Shown here piece after piece: positions 7,956 to 11,498 of a stretch of 11,498 bases of DNA (positions within the stretch are counted from its first letter, which is position 1; every line of letters begins with the position of its first letter). The DNA is taken from NCBI GenBank assembly GCA_049516635.1, contig JBEKSX010000091.1, forward strand, positions 1 through 11,498. The letters are read 5' to 3'. This DNA comes from JBEKSX01 sp049516635 (GTDB lineage: Bacteria; Bacteroidota; Ignavibacteria; Tepidaquicellales; OLB5). A program made the translations under genes and the position numbers. A model generated the notes under the pieces. It was not told the DNA's origin and searched no databases. It saw only the letters and a list, made by a program, of their open reading frames with translations.

Positions 7956-8633
7956 ATGAATAAATACATTATTTCTATATTAACTCTCGTTATCCTGATC
8001 ACCCTTACAGGTTGCGGGAAAAAAGATGATTCTGAGAACAAACTCAATATCCAAAAACTTGCCGATAAAGAAAAAGAACTTAATGACAGGGAAGCTGCTA
8101 TCAGGTTAAAGGAAATAGAACTTGAACAGCGTGAGAAAAGGCTGAATTTAATCGAACAGGGTAAAAATCCGGCTGACACTTCTTTAACGCAGGCTGCCGA
8201 TACTTCAAAGGCATCTAAAGACAAGAAAAAAGAGACCAAGAAAGATATACAGACTGAAATCACAAAAAAATTCGAAAATCCAGCTACCACGGTAAAAGAC
8301 TATTATGAATATATACAACGGGCGATAAACGAAACCGGAAATTTCGATTCTAATATGAAGAAAGCACAGACCTATTATCCGTCGCGTTCAGCTGAAAAGC
8401 TGAAAGTTGCTTACCGAAATACCAAGGTCTTCACAGTAGTAGATGAACCTAAAGTCGTCTCACAAAAAAATGATAAAGCTACAGTAACCAGTAAGGTGAA
8501 ACAGGTAGAGGTTGTGAAAAATAACGGTAACGATCAGGAAGTCAGTAAAACGCTCACGGTTACTTATAATCTTACTGCTAATAAAGACGGGCAGTGGGTA
8601 ATTTCCAGTAATTCGGTCAAGATAGAGAAATAA
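7956..8633 (+). CDS. Lipoprotein with coiled coil and a C-terminal NTF2-like candidate domain
   Basis: A 225-residue predicted lipoprotein of unknown function. The signal peptide ends in the lipobox LTGC, so Cys20 should be acylated; the next residues are GKKDD. Residues 30-68 are rich in E, K, R and L with heptad spacing (LADKEKELNDREAAIRLKE...) and should form a coiled coil. A low-complexity K/T/S/D linker follows (about 70-105). The C-terminal part (108-225) begins TTVKDYYEYIQRAI and ends in beta-strand-like stretches (KATVTSKVKQVEV, KTLTVTYNLTA, GQWVISSNSVKI), an order reminiscent of NTF2-like/SnoaL-like domains. That match is my inference from pattern alone. The protein probably sits in an outer membrane leaflet, with the coiled coil as spacer or partner-binding arm. 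sucD begins 39 bases downstream with no terminator between. Confidence 0.85.
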   Translation: MNKYIISILTLVILITLTGCGKKDDSENKLNIQKLADKEKELNDREAAIRLKEIELEQREKRLNLIEQGKNPADTSLTQAADTSKASKDKKKETKKDIQTEITKKFENPATTVKDYYEYIQRAINETGNFDSNMKKAQTYYPSRSAEKLKVAYRNTKVFTVVDEPKVVSQKNDKATVTSKVKQVEVVKNNGNDQEVSKTLTVTYNLTANKDGQWVISSNSVKIEK

Positions 8634-8672
8634 GATATTAAATTTATTATATTACTAATTAAAAAAATTCGG

Positions 8673-9671
8673 ATGAGCATACTTGTCAATAAGAATACAA
8701 AGTTGATGGTTCAGGGAATCACCGGCTCCGAAGGTTCTTTCCACTCAAGACTCATGATGGAGTACGGGACAAAGGTGGTTGCCGGGGTGACACCGGGCAA
8801 GGGCGGCAGCATGTTCGATGATAAAGTACCCATCTTCAATACCTGTGCAGAAGCCGTAAAAAAAACAAAAGCAAACGCTTCAATAATATTTGTTCCGCCC
8901 GCATTTGCACTCGATGCTATTCTCGAAGCAGCTGACTCAGGAGTGAACCTTATTGTATGCATTACCGAAGGAATACCTACCCGGGACGTTGTAGTTGCTA
9001 AAAATTATTTAAATGCACTAAATGCATCCGGGAAAAATATTAGAATGATAGGACCCAATTGTCCGGGTATAATTTCTCCGGGTGAATGTAAAGTTGGTAT
9101 TATGCCTGTCAGCATTCATAAAAAAGGGAGAATCGGTGTAGTTTCAAGAAGCGGGACCCTGACCTACGAAGCTGTTGCGCAGATAACAGAGCTTGGAATG
9201 GGACAATCTACCGGTATAGGCATAGGCGGTGACCCTGTTATCGGAACGCAATTTATAGATGCATTGAAGCTTTTTAATGAGGATAAAAATACAGATGCAG
9301 TTGTTATAATAGGTGAGATAGGCGGCGATGCCGAAGAGAAATGCGCTGAATATGTGAAGAAGTATGTCCGAAAACCTGTTATAGGATTTATTGCAGGCAG
9401 GACTGCACCTCCCGGCCGCAGAATGGGACATGCAGGAGCCATAATTTCCGGCGGTAAAGGAACTGCCGAGACCAAAATACAAGCAATGAAGTCAGCCGGA
9501 ATACATGTAGCCCAGTCACCTGCCGATATAGGAATGCTCGTGAAGATCGAAATTGATAAGCTTAAGAAGAAAGTACACAGCAAGAAGATCATTAAAAAGA
9601 AAGTAAGTAAAAGAGTGAAAACTAAGAGCCGTAGTAAAGGGAAAAAAGTTTTGCACAGGAGAAAGAGATAA
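8673..9671 (+). CDS. sucD: Succinyl-CoA synthetase alpha subunit with a long basic tail
   Basis: This is the alpha subunit of the succinate-CoA ligase of the TCA cycle, which with SucC interconverts succinyl-CoA and succinate with nucleotide phosphorylation. The CoA-binding Rossmann motif GITGSEGSFH (15-24), the MIGPNCPGII block, SRSGTLTYE, GIGIGGDPVIGT and the phosphohistidine loop GHAGAIISG with His253 are all present. The enzyme core ends near residue 297 (SPADIGMLVKIEIDKL), where the usual protein of about 290 residues stops. Here it continues for 35 residues with 20 Lys/Arg, two His and no acidic residue. That tail is the odd part. No sucC is in the window, so the beta subunit is encoded elsewhere. 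The start at 8673 gives the standard N-terminus (MSILVNKNTKLMVQG). folB begins eight bases after the stop. Confidence 0.95.
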   Translation: MSILVNKNTKLMVQGITGSEGSFHSRLMMEYGTKVVAGVTPGKGGSMFDDKVPIFNTCAEAVKKTKANASIIFVPPAFALDAILEAADSGVNLIVCITEGIPTRDVVVAKNYLNALNASGKNIRMIGPNCPGIISPGECKVGIMPVSIHKKGRIGVVSRSGTLTYEAVAQITELGMGQSTGIGIGGDPVIGTQFIDALKLFNEDKNTDAVVIIGEIGGDAEEKCAEYVKKYVRKPVIGFIAGRTAPPGRRMGHAGAIISGGKGTAETKIQAMKSAGIHVAQSPADIGMLVKIEIDKLKKKVHSKKIIKKKVSKRVKTKSRSKGKKVLHRRKR

Positions 9672-9679
9672 TTTAATTT

Positions 9680-10051
9680 TTGGCTAAATTTACAATCATA
9701 CGGATAAGAAATGCCAAATTTTATGCACATCACGGTGTTCTGGATTCTGAAAGAGCTAACGGCGGGTTATTTGAAATAGATGCCGAACTAACCTGCGATG
9801 TTACGGAAGCCCAGGTTGAAGATAACATAAAAAAAACGATGGACTATGAGAAGGTCTATGCTTTAATAAGAGAGATTGTTTCCGGTAAGAAATTTTATTT
9901 GATCGAATCTCTTGCAGCGAGAATTTCACGGGGCTTGATTTCGAATTTCTCCATGGTACAGAAGGTTACCGTTAAAGTCCGCAAACCTTCACCTCCTCTC
10001 GGCGGCGTGGTCGATTATGTAGAGGTCGAGCACACCGAATATCGAAAATAA
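9680..10051 (+). CDS. folB: Dihydroneopterin aldolase
   Basis: A 123-residue enzyme of folate synthesis that turns 7,8-dihydroneopterin into 6-hydroxymethyl-7,8-dihydropterin and glycolaldehyde. The family landmarks are there: FYAHHGVLDSER with Glu24, MDYEKVYALI (usually NY; Asp-Tyr here), FYLIESLAARI with Glu76, and VTVKVRKPSPPLGG with the catalytic Lys102. The length matches FolB. Translation must begin at the TTG at 9680: an in-frame TAA lies at 9674-9676, and no ATG falls in frame before the first conserved strand. There is no good ribosome binding site; the nearest purine stretch (AGGAGAAAGAG) is inside the end of sucD. With folK downstream it supplies two successive steps of the pathway. 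It is probably translated by coupling with sucD, given the eight-base gap. Confidence 0.93.
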   Translation: MAKFTIIRIRNAKFYAHHGVLDSERANGGLFEIDAELTCDVTEAQVEDNIKKTMDYEKVYALIREIVSGKKFYLIESLAARISRGLISNFSMVQKVTVKVRKPSPPLGGVVDYVEVEHTEYRK

Positions 10052-10076
10052 TTATTCCGCATATTTACCGGTTCTG

Positions 10077-10577
10077 ATGATCGAAAAAGTCATATTAGGA
10101 TTCGGTTCCAATGCCGGCAACAGGTTTCTGAATATCAAAAAGGCAGTAAAGCATGTCTATCTATCACGGGATTTCGATATTCTGAAACTTTCCAGTATAT
10201 ACGAAACCGAACCTTGGGGTTTTATAAATCAAAACAATTTTTTAAATTGTACGGCAGTATGCCTGTACAGGTCTTCACCGTTCCGGCTTCTTGAAAATCT
10301 GAAGGAAATAGAGAAACTGTGCGGCAGGATGAAACGGGAAAAATGGCGGGAAAGAGAAATAGATATCGATATTCTATTTTACGGTGATAAGGTTGTTAGA
10401 GAAAAAGGGCTCCGTATTCCTCACCCGCGTCTACAGGATAGAAATTTTGTTCTTATGCCTTTAAACGATCTTATTCCCGGCTATGTTCACCCGGTACTGG
10501 GCAGTACCATTCAGCATTTGTACATGCACACAACGGATATTTGCAAAGTAATGTTATATAAAAAACAGCTTATTTAA
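10077..10577 (+). CDS. folK: 2-amino-4-hydroxy-6-hydroxymethyldihydropteridine pyrophosphokinase
   Basis: A 166-residue HPPK that transfers pyrophosphate from ATP to 6-hydroxymethyl-7,8-dihydropterin, the product of the FolB reaction upstream. Motifs: FGSNAGNR (9-16), SIYETEPWG (40-48), FLNC, then the HPPK signature with Arg84, Trp90 and the magnesium-binding Asp96 and Asp98 in REIDIDILF, and the closing IPHPRLQDRNFVLMPL (114-129). All key residues are in place and the length is normal. The ATG at 10077 is 25 bases after folB. The stop codon TAA is followed at once by the GTG of the kinase gene, so the two should be translationally coupled. folP and folE, which would complete the local pathway, are not in the window. 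Confidence 0.96.
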   Translation: MIEKVILGFGSNAGNRFLNIKKAVKHVYLSRDFDILKLSSIYETEPWGFINQNNFLNCTAVCLYRSSPFRLLENLKEIEKLCGRMKREKWREREIDIDILFYGDKVVREKGLRIPHPRLQDRNFVLMPLNDLIPGYVHPVLGSTIQHLYMHTTDICKVMLYKKQLI

Positions 10578-11252
10578 GTGGCAGAGTTTAATTTAAATAA
10601 TTCCCCCATCAGTTATATAGCAGTGGAAGGTGTTATAGGAGCGGGAAAAACATCGGTTGCTACGGCGCTTGCCGAGAGACTAAAAGCTAAACTTATACTT
10701 GAAAAATTTAATATTAACCCCTACCTTGAAAAATTTTATGACGATCCCCGTGTATATGCATTCAGAACACAAATATTTTTTTTGCTTGAAAGGTACACCC
10801 AGCTTCAGGAGCTTAATCAGAAAGGATTGTTCGAAAATTTTATTATAAGTGATTACATCTTCGAAAAAGACAAGATATTCGCTTATGTGAATTTGAATGA
10901 TGAAGAATTGAAGCTCTATGACCTAATATCATTGACATTGGACAGGAATATTGTATCGCCGGATCTTGTTATCTACCTGCAGTCCCCCGTCGAAAAGCTT
11001 ATAAAAAATATTAAGACAAGGAACAGGCAGGTAGAGAAAAATATTAAGGATGAATATATAGAGAACCTGAATGATGCGTATAATTATTTCTTCTCAAGAT
11101 ATAAAAATTCAAGGGTCATGGTGGTGAACTGTGAAGAGGCAGATTTTATCAATAACCAGGCTGACTTCGAAAATCTCGTCACAGAAATTTTTAATGAAGA
11201 TAACGGGGCGGTTGTATATTACAATCCCTCACTCCGTAAGACCGCCTTATAA
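10578..11252 (+). CDS. Deoxynucleoside kinase (deoxyadenosine/deoxyguanosine kinase family)
   Basis: A 224-residue kinase of the dNK family that phosphorylates deoxynucleosides with ATP for dNTP salvage. It shows the P-loop GVIGAGKTS (18-26), a catalytic Glu42 in the ILEKFNINPYLEKFY segment, a FLLERYTQL helix, the SDYIF motif with Asp92 (the place of the DRS motif in animal enzymes), and the arginine LID around Arg148/Arg150 (TRNRQVEKN). The form resembles bacterial dGK/dAK enzymes such as those of Bacillus, but purine or pyrimidine preference cannot be read from sequence. The GTG at 10578 abuts the folK stop codon. No early ATG is available, and the GTG gives the usual short N-terminal strand before the P-loop. 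It shares a transcript with folB and folK. Confidence 0.92.
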   Translation: MAEFNLNNSPISYIAVEGVIGAGKTSVATALAERLKAKLILEKFNINPYLEKFYDDPRVYAFRTQIFFLLERYTQLQELNQKGLFENFIISDYIFEKDKIFAYVNLNDEELKLYDLISLTLDRNIVSPDLVIYLQSPVEKLIKNIKTRNRQVEKNIKDEYIENLNDAYNYFFSRYKNSRVMVVNCEEADFINNQADFENLVTEIFNEDNGAVVYYNPSLRKTAL

Positions 11253-11254
11253 TC

Positions 11255-11383
11255 ATGAGATACATATTCATAGCAATACTGATCTACATTATCTATATAT
11301 TCCTGAAATATGTTATTAAAATATTTTTCTTTACGCCGGGCATGATTTTTAACGGTACAATTCTAAAAACGATAGTATTGTAA
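11255..11383 (+). CDS. Tiny hydrophobic ORF, 42 residues, possible single-pass membrane protein
   Basis: An ATG two bases after the kinase stop codon opens a 42-codon frame. The first 26 residues (RYIFIAILIYIIYIFLKYVI...) are Ile/Tyr/Phe-rich with two lysines, consistent with one membrane helix. The last residues (ILKTIVL) and the stop codon are encoded inside the left arm of the hairpin at 11370-11400. The N-terminus resembles that of short Bacteroidota membrane proteins that begin with a single helix (DUF4834-like), but those are usually longer. This could be a small gene, a truncated remnant of one, or chance in AT-rich sequence. The two-base gap favours translation by coupling. Confidence 0.4.
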   Translation: MRYIFIAILIYIIYIFLKYVIKIFFFTPGMIFNGTILKTIVL

Positions 11384-11400
11384 AATATACAATACTATCG
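11370..11400 (-). terminator. perfect 13-bp hairpin between convergent genes, oriented for msrB
   Basis: Arms 11370-11382 and 11388-11400 are perfectly complementary with a five-base loop. Read on the minus strand the stem is followed by TTTTT (complement of 11365-11369), so it should terminate msrB transcription 22 bases after its stop codon. On the plus strand no T-run follows, although the same hairpin may slow the operon transcript. The stem is unusually AT-rich (four G-C pairs of 13). Confidence 0.7.
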
Positions 11401-11422
11401 AATCTATAATAATGGCCACTTT

Positions 11423-11498
11423 TTAGAGATGACTTTGCAGCACAAATTTCAAAGCAAACCCGTTCATGCAGTAGCGTTTGCCGGTGGGCTTGGGGCCG
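11423..11498 (-). CDS. msrB: Peptide-methionine (R)-S-oxide reductase, C-terminal fragment
   Basis: The last 24 residues of a minus-strand gene are visible, reading GPKPTGKRYCMNGFALKF and then VLQSHL before TAA (11425-11423). The RYCMNG block carries the catalytic Cys of MsrB (codon 11470-11468), and the preceding GPKPTGKR is the typical approach to it. MsrB reduces methionine-R-sulfoxide in proteins with thioredoxin. The rest of the gene lies beyond the right edge, so the zinc-binding CxxC pairs and any fused MsrA domain cannot be assessed. It runs convergent to the folate/kinase operon. Confidence 0.85.
   Translation of the reverse strand, partial: GPKPTGKRYCMNGFALKFVLQSHL

Noticed and set aside
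9164..9733. 189-codon minus-strand open frame across sucD
   Set aside because: It is antisense to a clearly conserved enzyme and reads as low-complexity hydrophobic sequence with no recognisable motif.
11131..11319. 62-codon plus-strand frame overlapping the end of the kinase gene
   Set aside because: It is out of frame with the kinase, which is well supported to 11252, and its product has no sensible composition.

Overview
The window (about 37% GC by eye) looks like a chromosomal stretch from the Bacteroidota/Chlorobiota/Ignavibacteriota group, most likely an Ignavibacteria-type bacterium. The best evidence is the type IX secretion (T9SS) sorting domain with the NYPNPFNPST motif at the C-terminus of two secreted peptidases. 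Starts with little or no Shine-Dalgarno sequence fit this assignment. It is inferred from protein style, not from a marker gene.

Layout. 1-3062 holds two secreted hydrolases, the C-terminal part of a subtilisin-like S8 peptidase (5' end outside the window) and a complete M14 zinc carboxypeptidase. Each ends in a T9SS domain and is followed by an intrinsic terminator, so they look like separate transcription units. 3154-4137 encodes a conserved cytoplasmic protein of unknown function, closed by a strong hairpin. 4314-6524 is a UvrD/PcrA-type DNA helicase whose leader carries a candidate promoter and a second GC-rich hairpin. 6580-7856 holds yajQ and an exported N-acetylmuramoyl-L-alanine amidase. 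7956-8633 is a lipoprotein with its own candidate promoter. 8673-11383 is a tightly packed run: sucD (TCA cycle), folB and folK (folate synthesis), a deoxynucleoside kinase and a tiny hydrophobic ORF, with gaps of 8, 25, 0 and 2 bases. A perfect 13-bp hairpin separates this run from a convergent msrB fragment at the right edge.

All genes but the last are on the + strand. No RNA gene, CRISPR array, insertion sequence, integrase, toxin-antitoxin pair or phage gene was seen, and no intergenic gap exceeds about 200 bases. Most of the window is housekeeping. The parts that ordinary annotation does not explain are a very basic 35-residue tail on SucD, the unknown protein at 3154-4137, the 42-residue ORF that ends inside a terminator hairpin, the two-hairpin leader of the helicase gene, and a lipoprotein with an acidic/lysine patch after its lipidated cysteine. 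I see no convincing new multi-gene system.
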